A stretch of DNA of 64,000 bases from Caulobacter mirabilis (GTDB lineage Bacteria > Pseudomonadota > Alphaproteobacteria > Caulobacterales > Caulobacteraceae), in the NCBI RefSeq assembly GCF_002749615.1, contig NZ_CP024201.1, positions 1,860,001 to 1,924,000 of the forward strand. Direction: 5' to 3'. Every line of letters begins with the position of its first letter. The stretch's first letter is position 1. The position numbers were made by a program, and so were the translations under genes. A model generated the notes under the pieces. That model did no database searches, was not told the DNA's origin, and saw only the letters and a program-made list of their open reading frames with translations. Below, piece after piece: positions 37,942-46,828 of this stretch.

Positions 37942-38811
37942 ATGCCGTCGGCGGACCAGCAGCAGAGTATCGAGGCCAGGCTTCTCCGCCTGCTGGCCTA
38001 TATTCACGACAATCTCGACGGGGACCTCAGCCTGGACAGGCTGGCCGAGGTCGCCTGCCTATCGCGCTTCCATTGGCATCGTGTGTTCCGCGCCATGACC
38101 GGCGAGACGCTGGCTGACGCCATCCGGCGCATCCGGCTGATCCGGGCGGCCAACGCCCTGGTGCTGGAGACCGCGCCGATGGCCGAGATCGCCGCCCGGT
38201 ACGGCTATCCGAACGTCGCCAGCTTCTCGCGGGCCTTCAGCGCCGTCCATGGGACTTCCCCTGGGGCCTTCCGCGCGCGCGGGGTTCAGCTGGCCGCCGC
38301 CCTTCGCCGCAATCCCGGAGACAACAGGATGTATCCCGTGACCCTGGAAACCCTGCCGGCCGCCCGCGCCGCCGGCGTCCTGCATGTCGGTCCCTATGCG
38401 GAGGTCGGCCGGGCCTTCCAGCAGCTGGGCGGCCTGATCGCCGCCCGCGGCCTGTTTCCGCATGTTCAGGCGATGATCGGCGTCTACCACGATGCGCCGG
38501 GGTCGAAGCCGGACGCCGAGTTGCGGGCCCACGCGGCGGTGATCATCGCCGACGGCTTTCCGACGGATATCGCCGGCCTGGAGTATTTCGACCTCGCCGG
38601 CGGCCGCTACGCGGTGATGACCCACCAGGGCCCGCCCGCCACGCTCGCCGTCGCCTATGAGTGGCTCTACGGCCAATGGCTGCCGCAATCGGGGGAGGAG
38701 CCGCGCGACGCCCCGCCGATCGAGGTCTATCTCACCGACCCGCGCGTCACGCCCATGGACCAGGCCCGCACCGAGGTGCGGCTGCCTCTGGTCTCTCGCG
38801 CCGACGAGTGA
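37942..38811 (+). CDS. AraC-family regulator with GyrI-like effector domain
   Basis: 289 residues. Two AraC helix-turn-helices: DLSLDRLAEVACLSRFHWHRVF (residues about 27-48) and APMAEIAARYGYPNVASFSRAF, then a GyrI/SOUL-like small-molecule domain from about 130 (MYPVTLETLPAARAAGVLHV; LEYFDLAGGRYAVMTHQGP). This is the Rob/SoxS-with-GyrI architecture, usually a sensor of toxic organics driving efflux or detoxification genes. Starts 150 bases after the receptor terminator; a direct target is not evident. Confidence 0.9.
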   Translation: MPSADQQQSIEARLLRLLAYIHDNLDGDLSLDRLAEVACLSRFHWHRVFRAMTGETLADAIRRIRLIRAANALVLETAPMAEIAARYGYPNVASFSRAFSAVHGTSPGAFRARGVQLAAALRRNPGDNRMYPVTLETLPAARAAGVLHVGPYAEVGRAFQQLGGLIAARGLFPHVQAMIGVYHDAPGSKPDAELRAHAAVIIADGFPTDIAGLEYFDLAGGRYAVMTHQGPPATLAVAYEWLYGQWLPQSGEEPRDAPPIEVYLTDPRVTPMDQARTEVRLPLVSRADE

Positions 38812-39081
38812 ACGGCCTGCGCGGCTAGAACGACACCGCGCAGCCGACGCCCGCTGCCGCTGCCTCGCCGCCCATCGGCTGGCCCTGGCCGCCAGCCATG
38901 AGCTTGCGCCGTTCTTGGGCTTGCGGGCCAGGCAGGGCGTCTGGTCCTCGACAAAGCGGCTGTCCGGTCGCGGTCGTGCTTCGGCGTCGGACGGGGCGGC
39001 GGCGGGACCAGTTCCAGGCTGACCGTCGGGGCGGATGTCGAAAGCGGGGCGCCGCGATGGCGCGATCTCGGCGAAGCCGGG
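38812..39081. other. Gene-free stretch, possibly decayed coding sequence
   Basis: GC-rich and free of a convincing start/stop-bounded gene on either strand. Short plausible peptides appear in different minus-strand frames, suggestive of a frameshifted remnant, but no family is recognisable. It ends at an AT-rich promoter region. Confidence 0.35.
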
Positions 39082-39111
39082 TTGACGATATAATTGCAAT
39101 ATGCGTTAAAT
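39082..39111 (+). promoter_or_regulatory. AT-rich promoter/operator of the VOC-ArsR-SRPBCC operon
   Basis: TTGACG (39082-39087), 18-base spacer, TTAAAT (39106-39111). The spacer contains ATATAATTGCAATAT, a near-palindrome, in an unusually AT-rich patch of about 35 bases. The ArsR-type protein of the operon is the obvious candidate to bind it. Confidence 0.6.
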
Positions 39112-39139
39112 ATTCTCGAAACCTGCAAAGGAGATCGAG

Positions 39140-39607
39140 ATGGGCGGGAAAGCCGCGCTGACCTCCGCCGTGGTCTACAAGGACCCCAAGGCGGCGTTGA
39201 AATTCCTGGAAGAGGCCTTCGGCTTCGAGCTGACCCTGCTGATCGAGGACGAGCAGGGGAACTTGGCGCACTCCCAGATGACCTGGGGCGACGGCATGGT
39301 CATGGTCGGCAACGAATGGACCGCCGAGCATCGCAGCCCGGCCTCGATCGGCGGCCTGATGACCCAGACCGTCCATATCCAGCTGCCGGACGGGGCGGAG
39401 ACGGTCGACGCCCACTGCGAGCGCGCCCGCAAGGCCGGGGCGAAGATCTTGGTCGAGCCGGAGACCCAGTTCTACGGCGACCGCACCTATCGCTGCAAAG
39501 ACCCGGAAGGTCACATCTGGACCGTCAGTCAGACGGTGCAGGTCATGCATCCTGATGAATGGGACACCGCTGGCATGGGGCTGAAGACCACGGTCTTCAA
39601 GGAATGA
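39140..39607 (+). CDS. VOC-family (glyoxalase/bleomycin-resistance-like) protein
   Basis: 155 residues, preceded by AAGGAGATCGAG. VOC fold: SAVVYKDPKAALKFLEEAFG ... LGGLMTQTVHIQL ... YGDRTYRCKDPEGHIWTVSQ, typical of the PhnB/YybH-like single-module group. Metal ligands are not complete enough to name a reaction. First gene of the operon; its TGA overlaps the ATG of the ArsR gene (ATGA). Confidence 0.85.
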   Translation: MGGKAALTSAVVYKDPKAALKFLEEAFGFELTLLIEDEQGNLAHSQMTWGDGMVMVGNEWTAEHRSPASIGGLMTQTVHIQLPDGAETVDAHCERARKAGAKILVEPETQFYGDRTYRCKDPEGHIWTVSQTVQVMHPDEWDTAGMGLKTTVFKE

Positions 39608-39963
39608 GCCGGGCCGCGGCGCGCCTGCCCGAAACGCTGGACGACACCCTGGCGGCCCTGGCCGACCCGAACCGCCGCCGCGTGGTCGAGCTGCTGCGCG
39701 AGCGGCCCTATCGGGCCGGCGAGCTGGCCGAGGCGGCGGGCCTGACCGCGCCGGCGATGAGCCGCCACCTGCGCACCCTGCGCCAGTCGGGCATCGTCGA
39801 GGAGGCCAGCCCGGAGTTCGATGCGCCCAACTTCGACGCAAGGGTGCGCGTCTATCAGCTGAGGGCCGAGCCGATGGTTCACCTGCTGCGCTGGCTGGAA
39901 GAGACCGAACGGATGTGGAGCGAGCAGCTTCTGGCGTTCAAGGCCCATGTGGAGAAGAGCTGA
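39604..39963 (+). CDS. ArsR-family transcriptional regulator
   Basis: 119 residues from the ATG at 39604, four bases before the previous stop. Winged helix: DTLAALADPNRRRVVELLRE, GELAEAAGLTAPAMSRHLRT (recognition helix) and SGIVEEASP. No metal-binding Cys/His cluster, so it belongs to the non-metal group that is often found beside SRPBCC genes. Probably represses its own operon through the dyad at 39088-39102. Confidence 0.88.
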   Translation: MSRAAARLPETLDDTLAALADPNRRRVVELLRERPYRAGELAEAAGLTAPAMSRHLRTLRQSGIVEEASPEFDAPNFDARVRVYQLRAEPMVHLLRWLEETERMWSEQLLAFKAHVEKS

Positions 39964-39966
39964 GGC

Positions 39967-40431
39967 ATGGCCAGTCGCGTCGTCGTCGCGCTGCGGGTGA
40001 AGGTCCCGCCCCAGCGCGCGTTCCAGGCCTTCACCGAGGAGATCGGCGCCTGGTGGAAGCCCAACGCCCTGTTCGCCTTCACGCCCCGGGAGCCGGGCCT
40101 CCTGTCGTTCGACGGCCGTGAGCGGCTGATCGAGACCCGCGCCGGCGGCAAGGTGTTCGAGATCGGCCGGGTGAAGGTCTGGGAGCCCGGCGCGCGGCTG
40201 GTGTTCGGCTGGCGGCAGGCGACCTTCACGCCGGAGATGGCCACGCAGGTCGAGGTGACCTTCGAGCCGGTCGGGGAGGGCGAGACCCGGGTGACGGTCA
40301 CCCATGTCGGCTGGGACAGCGTGCCCCAGGACCATGTCGCGCGGCACGGCTTCCCGCTGCAGGTGATCCAGGCGCGCCAAGGCGAATGGTGGCGGACGCT
40401 GCTGGAGCGGCTGCGGGAGCGGGTGGAGTGA
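39967..40431 (+). CDS. SRPBCC-family (AHSA1-like) protein
   Basis: 154 residues with the START/AHSA1 layout: VPPQRAFQAFTEEIGAWWKP, GGKVFEIGRVKVWEPGARLV, GWRQATFTPEMATQVEVTFE and a C-terminal helix GFPLQVIQARQGEWWRTLLE. The fold holds a hydrophobic pocket; ligand unknown. Three bases after the ArsR gene, forming a common ArsR-SRPBCC pair; the VOC partner is first. Confidence 0.88.
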   Translation: MASRVVVALRVKVPPQRAFQAFTEEIGAWWKPNALFAFTPREPGLLSFDGRERLIETRAGGKVFEIGRVKVWEPGARLVFGWRQATFTPEMATQVEVTFEPVGEGETRVTVTHVGWDSVPQDHVARHGFPLQVIQARQGEWWRTLLERLRERVE

Positions 40432-40440
40432 GGCCCTGCG

Positions 40441-40549
40441 TCCTTCGAGACGCTCGCTTGAGGCTCGCTCCTCAGGATGACGAATTCAGCAAGGTCGCCT
40501 CGCGTCGTCATGGTGAGGAGCGATCCCTCAGGATCGCGTCTCGAACCAC
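40441..40549. repeat. Inverted repeat, family D
   Basis: Arms TCCTTCGAGACGC...CTCCTCAGGATGACG and CGTCATGGTGAGGAGC...GCGTCTCGAA, complementary over about 40 bases. A fragment (GCGTCTCGAACCACC) also occurs at 8368-8382, just after family A copy 1. Confidence 0.75.
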
Positions 40550-40566
40550 GCAATGAGGGCCCGCCC

Positions 40567-40926
40567 ATGACCCACGCCGACATCCGCGCGCTCGCCCTGT
40601 CGCTGCCCGAGGCGGAAGAGCTGCCGCATTTCGACCGGCCTTCGTTCCGCGTGCGGGGCAAGATCTTCATCACCCTGCCGCCGTCGAAGGACGGCCGCGA
40701 CCTGGTGGTCCTGAAGCTTCCTCCGATCGTCAAGGAATCGCTCCAGCAGACCGATCCGGACGCCATCGTCTCGCTGGGCGCCTGGGAGAAGCCGGGCAGC
40801 GGCTGGACGCAGCTCGACATCGGGCGCATGGACTCCGAAACGCTGGCCGATCTCGTCCGCCTGGCCTGGCGGCAGGTCGCGCCCAAAAGACTCATCGCCG
40901 GGAGGGCGAATGACCGAGACCTCTGA
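40567..40926 (+). CDS. MmcQ/YjbR-family protein
   Basis: 119 residues from the ATG at 40567: MTHADIRALALSLPEAEELPHF, SFRVRGKIFITLPP, and a C-terminal LADLVRLAWRQVAPKRL helix, the DNA-binding-like fold of the YjbR group. Function is not established in the family. Upstream lies repeat family D. Its end overlaps the MFS gene start by 17 bases. Confidence 0.85.
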   Translation: MTHADIRALALSLPEAEELPHFDRPSFRVRGKIFITLPPSKDGRDLVVLKLPPIVKESLQQTDPDAIVSLGAWEKPGSGWTQLDIGRMDSETLADLVRLAWRQVAPKRLIAGRANDRDL

Positions 40927-42175
40927 CGCGCCGCAGGACCATCCCGGCGGCGTCCGCCGCGCGGCGTTCGGCTTCATCTTCGCCTCGGCCCTGATCAACA
41001 ACCTGTCGTTCGGGATCATGATCCCGGTGGTGCCCAAGCTGGTCGAGCAGCTGGCCGGCGGCGACACCGCCGCGGCCGGCGACTGGAACGCCCTGCTGGG
41101 CGCGACCTGGGGCCTGATGCAGTTCCTGTTCGGCCCGATCCTGGGTATGCTGTCGGACCGCTACGGCCGCCGGCCGGTGCTGCTGATCTCGATCTTCGGC
41201 CTGGGCGTCGACTTCATCCTGATGGCCCTCGCGCCGGACATGTGGTGGCTGCTGGTCGCCCGGATGATCAGCGGGATCACCGCCTCCAGCTTCTCTACGG
41301 CCAACGCCTATGTCGCCGACGTCGTCCCGCCGGAGGGGCGGGCCAAGGCGTTCGGGATCATGGGCTCGGCCTTCAGCTTCGGCTTCCTCATCGGGCCGGT
41401 GGTCGGCGCCTTCCTGGGCCAGGAGAACCTGCACCTGCCGTTCTTCGCCGCCGCCGCCCTGTGCCTGATCAACTTCGTCTACGGTCTGTTCGTGCTGCCG
41501 GAGTCCCTGGCGCCGGAGAAGCGCACCGCCGCCTTCGTCTGGGCCAAGGCCAACCCGATCGGTTCGCTGCAGCTGCTGCGGTCCCACAAGGACCTGCTCG
41601 GCCTGGCCGTGGTAGGCTTCCTGTTCTACCTGGCCCACATGGTGCTGCCGGCGGTGTTCGTCCTCTACATGGGCCACCGCTACGACTGGGACATCCGCAC
41701 CATCGGCTTCGCCATGAGCGGCGCGGGCGTCCTGGGCATCATCGTCCAGGTCTTCCTGGTCGGTCCGATCGTGAAGCGGATCGGCGAGCGCGGGACGCTG
41801 CTGGCCGGCGCCTTCTTCGGCGCCCTGGGCTTCGCCATGTACGGCTTCGCCCCCAACGGCTGGTTCTACCTGTGGACCATGCCGGTGTTCGCCTTCATGA
41901 GCCTGCTGATGCCCGGACTGATGGGGCTGATGAGCCGCCGCGTCCCGCCGCAGGAGCAGGGCCGGCTGCAGGGCGCCATGCAGAGCCTGCAGGGCGTGGC
42001 CTCGATCTTCGGGCCGCTGATCTTCGGCACGGTGTTCGCCTGGTCGCTGCGCCACGAGGCGACGACGCACCTGCCGGGGCTGGCCGTCTACCTCGCCGCG
42101 GCGCTGCTGCTGGCCGCGTTCCTGCTGGCCCTGAAGGTCGCCAAGGCGCCGGAAGCGGAACCTCAGGCCGCCTGA
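40910..42175 (+). CDS. MFS transporter, TetA-like drug/H+ antiporter family
   Basis: 421 residues, twelve predicted helices. MFS motif A is intact in the 2-3 loop (GMLSDRYGRRPVLL), and the 4-5 region FIGPVVGAFLG-type motif appears as GFLIGPVVGAFLGQE, both typical of 12-helix tetracycline/drug exporters. Motif C (GPVVG) supports antiport. Substrate unknown; resemblance to TetA is by class, not proof of tetracycline export. Translationally overlaps the YjbR gene. Confidence 0.88.
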   Translation: MTETSDAPQDHPGGVRRAAFGFIFASALINNLSFGIMIPVVPKLVEQLAGGDTAAAGDWNALLGATWGLMQFLFGPILGMLSDRYGRRPVLLISIFGLGVDFILMALAPDMWWLLVARMISGITASSFSTANAYVADVVPPEGRAKAFGIMGSAFSFGFLIGPVVGAFLGQENLHLPFFAAAALCLINFVYGLFVLPESLAPEKRTAAFVWAKANPIGSLQLLRSHKDLLGLAVVGFLFYLAHMVLPAVFVLYMGHRYDWDIRTIGFAMSGAGVLGIIVQVFLVGPIVKRIGERGTLLAGAFFGALGFAMYGFAPNGWFYLWTMPVFAFMSLLMPGLMGLMSRRVPPQEQGRLQGAMQSLQGVASIFGPLIFGTVFAWSLRHEATTHLPGLAVYLAAALLLAAFLLALKVAKAPEAEPQAA

Positions 42176-42271
42176 AGCGCTGGGAGGACTTGAACCGCCA
42201 TCAATACGCCCGAAATCCTCGCTGGATTGCCGGCCAACGTCATCGAGACCTGAAAGACCCCCGAAGAACCT

Positions 42272-43690
42272 ATGCGCGTCGCCAAGCTGCTGATCCCGAC
42301 CCTGGCCCTGCTCGCGGCCTGTTCCGATCCCGCCTCGAAGTCCCAGGCCCAGGCCAACCTGCCGGCCCCGACGCCCAAGACGGTTCCCTCCAGCGCCGCG
42401 GCGATGAAGAACTCCTTCGCGCCCGTCGTGAAGAAGGCCGCCCCGGCGGTGGTCTACGTCAGCAGCAAGCGGGTGGTGCGCCAGCGCGTCGACCCGTTCT
42501 GGGACCTGTTCCTCGGCGGCGGCGTGCCGCGCGAGCGGGTGGCCCAGTCGTTGGGCTCGGGCGCCATCGTCCGCGCCGACGGGGTGATCATCACCAACAA
42601 CCACAACATCGAGGGCGCGGACGAGATCATGGTCCAGCTCTCGGACCGCCGCGAGTTCCCGGCCAAGGTGCTGGTCGCCGACCCGCGCTCGGATCTGGCG
42701 GTGCTGAAGATCGACGTCGGCGCCGAGAAGCTGCCGGTGCTGGCCATCGACGACCAGGAGCCGCTCGAGGTCGGCGACCTGGTGCTGGCCATCGGCAATC
42801 CGTTCGGGGTCGGCCTGACCGTGACCAACGGCATCGTCTCGGCTACGGCGCGCAGCAACACCGGCATCACCGACTACGGCTTCTTCATCCAGACCGATGC
42901 GGCCATCAACCCGGGCAATTCGGGCGGCCCGCTGGTCGACATGGACGGCGACCTGGTCGGGGTGAACACCGCCATCCTGTCGCGCTCGGGCACCTCGTCC
43001 GGCGTGGGCTTCGCCATTCCGGCCGTCACCGCCAAACAGGTGTTGGCCGCGGCCCTGGGCGGCGGCCATGAGGTCGTGCGGCCTTGGCTTGGCGCCAAGA
43101 CCACCGCGGTGACCTCCGACATCGCCCGCAGCCTGGGCCTGGCCGCTCCGCGCGGCGCGGTGGTCACCGACGTCTGGCCGGGCGGTCCGGCCCAGCGCGC
43201 CGGCCTGGAGCAGGGCGACGTGATCCTGTCGATCGCCGGCCAGGCGACCAACGACGACGGCGCGGTGACCTACCAGTTCGGCGCCCAGCGCACCGGCGCC
43301 ACGGTGCCGCTGACCTTCCTGCGCGACGGCAAGGAACGCACGGTCCAGGTCCGCGCCGACGCCCCGGCGAACAGCCCGGCGGCCGAGGAGCGCGCCATCA
43401 GCGAGGTCAATCCGCTGCAGGGGGCGACGGTGGCCAACCTGTCGCCGGCCGTCGCCGACCGCCTGGGCGTCGACCCGTTCGGCGGCCGCGGCGTGATCGT
43501 GACCAAGGTCGACGGCGGCGGCGCGGCCCAGCGCGTGGGCCTGCGTCCGGGCGACATCGTCCGGGCCGTCAACGGCCGCGAGATCCGCTCGATGGGCGAC
43601 CTGATGAGCGCGCTCAGCCAGAAGGTCCGCGTCTGGCAGGTGACCATCGAACGCAACGGCCAGCGCATCACGGCGCAGTTCCGGGCCTAG
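42272..43690 (+). CDS. DegP/DegQ-like periplasmic serine protease, lipoprotein form
   Basis: 472 residues. Lipobox LAAC with Cys17 (then Ser-Asp), so it is lipid-anchored, unlike soluble DegP. Trypsin-like triad His111 (ITNNHNI; family usually HVI), Asp141 (RSDLAVLKI) and Ser217 (NPGNSGGPL). Two PDZ domains follow (about 255-345 and 375-470; RAGLEQGDVILSI, RVGLRPGDIVRAV). Predicted periplasmic quality-control protease. Family A repeat copy 2 begins 12 bases after its stop. Confidence 0.9.
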   Translation: MRVAKLLIPTLALLAACSDPASKSQAQANLPAPTPKTVPSSAAAMKNSFAPVVKKAAPAVVYVSSKRVVRQRVDPFWDLFLGGGVPRERVAQSLGSGAIVRADGVIITNNHNIEGADEIMVQLSDRREFPAKVLVADPRSDLAVLKIDVGAEKLPVLAIDDQEPLEVGDLVLAIGNPFGVGLTVTNGIVSATARSNTGITDYGFFIQTDAAINPGNSGGPLVDMDGDLVGVNTAILSRSGTSSGVGFAIPAVTAKQVLAAALGGGHEVVRPWLGAKTTAVTSDIARSLGLAAPRGAVVTDVWPGGPAQRAGLEQGDVILSIAGQATNDDGAVTYQFGAQRTGATVPLTFLRDGKERTVQVRADAPANSPAAEERAISEVNPLQGATVANLSPAVADRLGVDPFGGRGVIVTKVDGGGAAQRVGLRPGDIVRAVNGREIRSMGDLMSALSQKVRVWQVTIERNGQRITAQFRA

Positions 43691-43701
43691 CGGCTCGAAA
43701 A

Positions 43702-43775
43702 GGGGACACGCACCCTTCGGGAGCATGTCCCCGAACAGGCGAGGGGACATGTTCGGCGAAGCCGTACGTGTCCCC
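43702..43775. repeat. Nested palindromic repeat, family A, copy 2 (inverted order)
   Basis: Same element as at 8283 but with the halves in reverse order: GGGGACACGCACC...TGTCCCC, then GGGGACATGTTCGG...TGTCCCC. Lies right after the protease gene and may help terminate it. Confidence 0.85.
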
Positions 43776-43782
43776 GCTCTCT

Positions 43783-43938
43783 GATGCTCCCCTCTGGGGG
43801 AGCTGTCGGCGCGAAGCGACGACTGAGGGGGTCAAGGCCGTCGGATGTCGGAATTGCGAGGTCGCAGATCCTGTCTTCACGCCAATGACCCCCTCCGTCT
43901 CGCCTTCGGCGATCCACCTCCCTCAGAGGGGAGGATCC
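43783..43938. repeat. Composite family B repeat pair
   Basis: 43783-43833 is GATGCTCCCC...CTGAGGGGGTC with a CTCCCCTCTGGGGGAG-type inner dyad; 43887-43938 is the related but opposite GACCCCCTCCGTC...GAGGATCC. About 53 bases of non-repeated sequence lie between. Same pairing of related elements as at 52061-52296. Confidence 0.75.
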
Positions 43939-43946
43939 ATGTCCCG

Positions 43947-44354
43947 CTACCCCTTCGCCGGGCCGCCGACCGACCAGCGGTGGCCGAAGGGGTCGCTGAA
44001 CTGGCCGTAGCGGTCGCCCCAGAACTGGTCTTCCAGCGGCATCCGCACCTCCGCCCCGGCGGCGAGGGCCCGGTCCCACCAGGGATCGGCGTCGTCCACG
44101 GTCAGGTGCAGGGTCACCGCGGCCGGGGCGGGGGTCCCGCCGCCGTGTTCGGGGAAGTCGTCGCTGAGCATCAGCCAGGAGCCGTTGACGCGTAGCGTGG
44201 CGTGCATCACCCGCTTGCCGTCCTGGGCGTCGGCGCTGTAGGCGACCTCAGCGCCCAGGGCCTTGGCGTACCAGTCCAGCGCCTCGCGGGCCCGGCCGTC
44301 GCGGATGGTGATGTAGGGCCAGAGCCCGATTTCGCGCTCGAGACGTTCGGTCAT
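43947..44354 (-). CDS. VOC-family PhnB-like protein
   Basis: 135 residues: LWPYITIRDGRAREALDWYA, MHATLRVNGSWLMLSDDFPE and DQFWGDRYGQFSDPFGHRWSV are the PhnB/glyoxalase-like pattern. Function unknown; often a small-molecule binder or dioxygenase-fold enzyme. Divergent from rarA, with the two starts 39 bases apart. Confidence 0.88.
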   Translation of the reverse strand: MTERLEREIGLWPYITIRDGRAREALDWYAKALGAEVAYSADAQDGKRVMHATLRVNGSWLMLSDDFPEHGGGTPAPAAVTLHLTVDDADPWWDRALAAGAEVRMPLEDQFWGDRYGQFSDPFGHRWSVGGPAKG

Positions 44355-44392
44355 GACCTATCCTCGCGTTGTGGTGCTATGACCCTGTCACG

Positions 44393-45697
44393 ATGTCCGA
44401 TCTGTTTGAAGCCGCCGGCCTGACCCCCCATGCTCCCGCGCCCCTGGCCGAGCGCCTCCGGCCGCGCACGCTCGACGAGGTGGTGGGCCAGGAGCATCTG
44501 CTGGGCGAGGGCGGTCCGATCCGCCGGATGATCGAGGGCGGCCGCCTGGCCTCGATGATCCTCTGGGGGCCGCCGGGCACCGGCAAGACCACCATCGCCC
44601 GGCTGCTGGCCAAGGCCGCCGGCTACGAGTTCCAGCAGATCAGCGCCGTCTTCTCCGGCGTCGCCGATCTGAAGAAGGTCTTCGAGCAGGCCCGCATGCG
44701 CCGCGCGGCCGGCCAGTCGACCCTGCTGTTCGTCGACGAGATCCATCGCTTCAACCGCGCCCAGCAGGACGGCTTCCTGCCGTTCGTGGAGGAGGGGATC
44801 GTCACCCTGGTCGGGGCGACGACCGAGAACCCCAGCTTCGAGCTCAACGGCGCCCTGCTGTCGCGGGCCCAGGTGTTCGTGCTGCGCCGGCTGGACGAGG
44901 AGGCGCTGGACGCGCTGCTCGGCCGGGCCGAGGCCGCGGAAGGGCGCGAGCTGCCGCTCGACCCCGCCGCCCGCGAGGCGATGATCGCCATGGCCGACGG
45001 CGACGGCCGCTACCTGCTGACCCTGGCCGAGACCCTGTTCGCGATCGGCGCGCCCAAGCCCCTGACGCCGGCCGAGCTGGGCCAGGTGCTCCAGAAACGC
45101 AGCCCCGCCTACGACAAGGACCGCGAGGAGCACTACAACCTCATCAGCGCCCTGCATAAGTCGGTGCGCGGCAGCGACCCGGACGCGGCCCTCTACTGGC
45201 TGGCGCGGATGCTGGAGGGCGGCGAGGATCCGCTGTTCATTGCCCGGCGCCTGGTGCGGATGGCGATCGAGGACATCAGCGCCGCCGACCCGATGAGCCT
45301 GCTGCTCGCCAACGCCGCCAAGGATACGTACGACTTCCTGGGCAGCCCGGAGGGCGAGCTGGCCCTGGCCCAGGTCTGCGTCCACATGGCCTGCGCGCCC
45401 AAGTCGGTGGCGGTCTACACCGCCTATCGCGAAGCCCGGCGGGCGGCCAAGGAGACCGGCTCGCTGGCCCCGCCGGCCCATATCCTCAACGCCCCGACCC
45501 GGCTGATGAAGGACCTGGGCTACGGCAAGGGCTACGCCTACGATCCGGAGACCGCCGACGGGTTTTCGGGCCAGAACTACTTCCCGGACGGGATGGAGCG
45601 CCGGCAGTTCTACCGGCCCAAGGGCGACGGTCACGAGGCCAAGGTCAAGGAGCGGCTGGAACGCTGGGCCCAGCTGCGGGCGGAGAAGAACCGCTAG
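44393..45697 (+). CDS. rarA: Replication-associated recombination AAA+ ATPase RarA/MgsA
   Basis: 434 residues from the ATG at 44393. Box II region [20 protein letters not shown], Walker [10 protein letters not shown] (Lys65), Walker [17 protein letters not shown] (Asp115-Glu116), sensor 1 [12 protein letters not shown], then the MgsA helical tetramerisation domain with [23 protein letters not shown]. Acts at stalled replication forks with SSB. Divergent from the VOC gene. Confidence 0.95.
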   Translation: MSDLFEAAGLTPHAPAPLAERLRPRTLDEVVGQEHLLGEGGPIRRMIEGGRLASMILWGPPGTGKTTIARLLAKAAGYEFQQISAVFSGVADLKKVFEQARMRRAAGQSTLLFVDEIHRFNRAQQDGFLPFVEEGIVTLVGATTENPSFELNGALLSRAQVFVLRRLDEEALDALLGRAEAAEGRELPLDPAAREAMIAMADGDGRYLLTLAETLFAIGAPKPLTPAELGQVLQKRSPAYDKDREEHYNLISALHKSVRGSDPDAALYWLARMLEGGEDPLFIARRLVRMAIEDISAADPMSLLLANAAKDTYDFLGSPEGELALAQVCVHMACAPKSVAVYTAYREARRAAKETGSLAPPAHILNAPTRLMKDLGYGKGYAYDPETADGFSGQNYFPDGMERRQFYRPKGDGHEAKVKERLERWAQLRAEKNR

Positions 45698-45789
45698 AAC
45701 CGCTCGCCCTCGCGAAGGCCGAGGCCCAGGTTGTCCAGGTGAAGTCCGGCGGATCGATCCGCGGGTGATTGTGACTCCGCGCAGGATCG

Positions 45790-45851
45790 GATTTGTTGTC
45801 AGTGCGGGCGCTGCTCTCTTTCATTGAAAGAGCGGCGGCGATCAACAAATC
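45790..45851. other. Nested AT-rich hairpin downstream of rarA
   Basis: Outer arms GATTTGTTG (45790-45798) and CAACAAATC (45843-45851); inner stem CTCTTTC / GAAAGAG (45816-45822 and 45826-45832) with an ATT loop. Markedly AT-rich against its surroundings. Could be a terminator-like or a small transferred element; it ends 38 bases before the hydrolase start. Confidence 0.5.
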
Positions 45852-45889
45852 TGGGTCCTCGCCCTCGCGGGGATGGGCGGAGTTCCTGG

Positions 45890-46678
45890 ATGACCCTTCG
45901 CTTTCTCCTGTTTCCGCTCGCTGCGGCCCTCACGCTGTCCGCGCCGGCCTGCGCCGATCCGATCCGGGATCGGATCTATCTGCCCGAGCCGATGCCGAAG
46001 GCGGCGCCGGCCTGGGCCGGCCGCGCGCCGCGGGAGGTCGTCGCGACCACCGCCGACGGCCTGACGCTGAAAGGCTACTGGTGGCCGCCGGAGACGGCGG
46101 ACGCTGAGGTGGTGGTCTTCTTCCACGGCAACGCCGGCAATCGCGCCACGGCGGCCAAGATGGCCGAGCCGCTGATCGAGGGCGGGCGGGGCCTGCTGAT
46201 CGCCGACTACCGCGGCTATGGCGGCAACCCGGGCAAGCCGACCCAGGAGGGACTGTTCGCCGACGGGGAGGCCTTCATGGCGCTGGCCCGGTCGCTGGCG
46301 CCCCAGGCGCGGACCTACGTCTTCGGCTACTCGCTCGGCGGGGCGGTGGCGCTGGAGATGGCCTCGCGCCACGAGGTCGCGGGCGTGATCACCCTGGGCG
46401 CCTTCGCGACCCTGGCCGAGGTCGCGCCGGCCTTCGCCCGGCCGTTCCTGCCCGACCGCTTCGACAACCGCGCCGCGATCCTGCGGGTCGACGAGCCGGT
46501 CCTGCTGATCCACGGCACGGCGGATGAGGTCATTCCGTTCCCGCAGGCGCGCGAACTGAAGACCGTCGCCGCCGGCCGCAAGGTCCGGCTGCTGCGGCTG
46601 GACGGCGCCGACCACCACCCGGACTTCCGCCAGCTGGCCCCGATGGTCTGGAAGAACATCGCCGAGATGCCGCGCTAG
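45890..46678 (+). CDS. Secreted alpha/beta hydrolase
   Basis: 262 residues from the ATG at 45890, giving the signal peptide MTLRFLLFPLAAALTLSAPA. Hydrolase fold with oxyanion region FFHGNAGNRA, nucleophile elbow GYSLGG (Ser148), acid Asp212 in HGTADEVIP, and His242 in DGADHHPDF. Resembles the BEM46/ABHD group. Substrate unknown; the periplasm is the expected place of action. An in-frame upstream extension exists but runs through the hairpin above. Confidence 0.85.
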   Translation: MTLRFLLFPLAAALTLSAPACADPIRDRIYLPEPMPKAAPAWAGRAPREVVATTADGLTLKGYWWPPETADAEVVVFFHGNAGNRATAAKMAEPLIEGGRGLLIADYRGYGGNPGKPTQEGLFADGEAFMALARSLAPQARTYVFGYSLGGAVALEMASRHEVAGVITLGAFATLAEVAPAFARPFLPDRFDNRAAILRVDEPVLLIHGTADEVIPFPQARELKTVAAGRKVRLLRLDGADHHPDFRQLAPMVWKNIAEMPR

Positions 46679-46828
46679 CGGCGCTCAAAAAGGAGGGGCG
46701 AAGACGGCGCCTCCGCCCCCCAGGATCGACGGCGCCGGGCGTCCACATCCCCGGGGGGCGGGGCGGAGGCGTCTCGCGGCCGGCCGGGGTGGGACCTCCC
46801 GGCGCTCATCCGATGTCTCTGGAAGAGG
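46679..46828. other. Gene-free GC-rich stretch
   Basis: Contains inverted segments (GGCGCCTCCGCCCC with GGGGCGGAGGCG) that may form a terminator between the convergent hydrolase and small-peptide genes. No gene seen. Confidence 0.4.

Noticed and set aside
40892..43750. Open reading frame of about 950 codons opposite the MFS and DegP-like genes
   Set aside because: Composition is low-complexity Arg/Gly/His; it mirrors the codon bias of the two recognised genes on the other strand.
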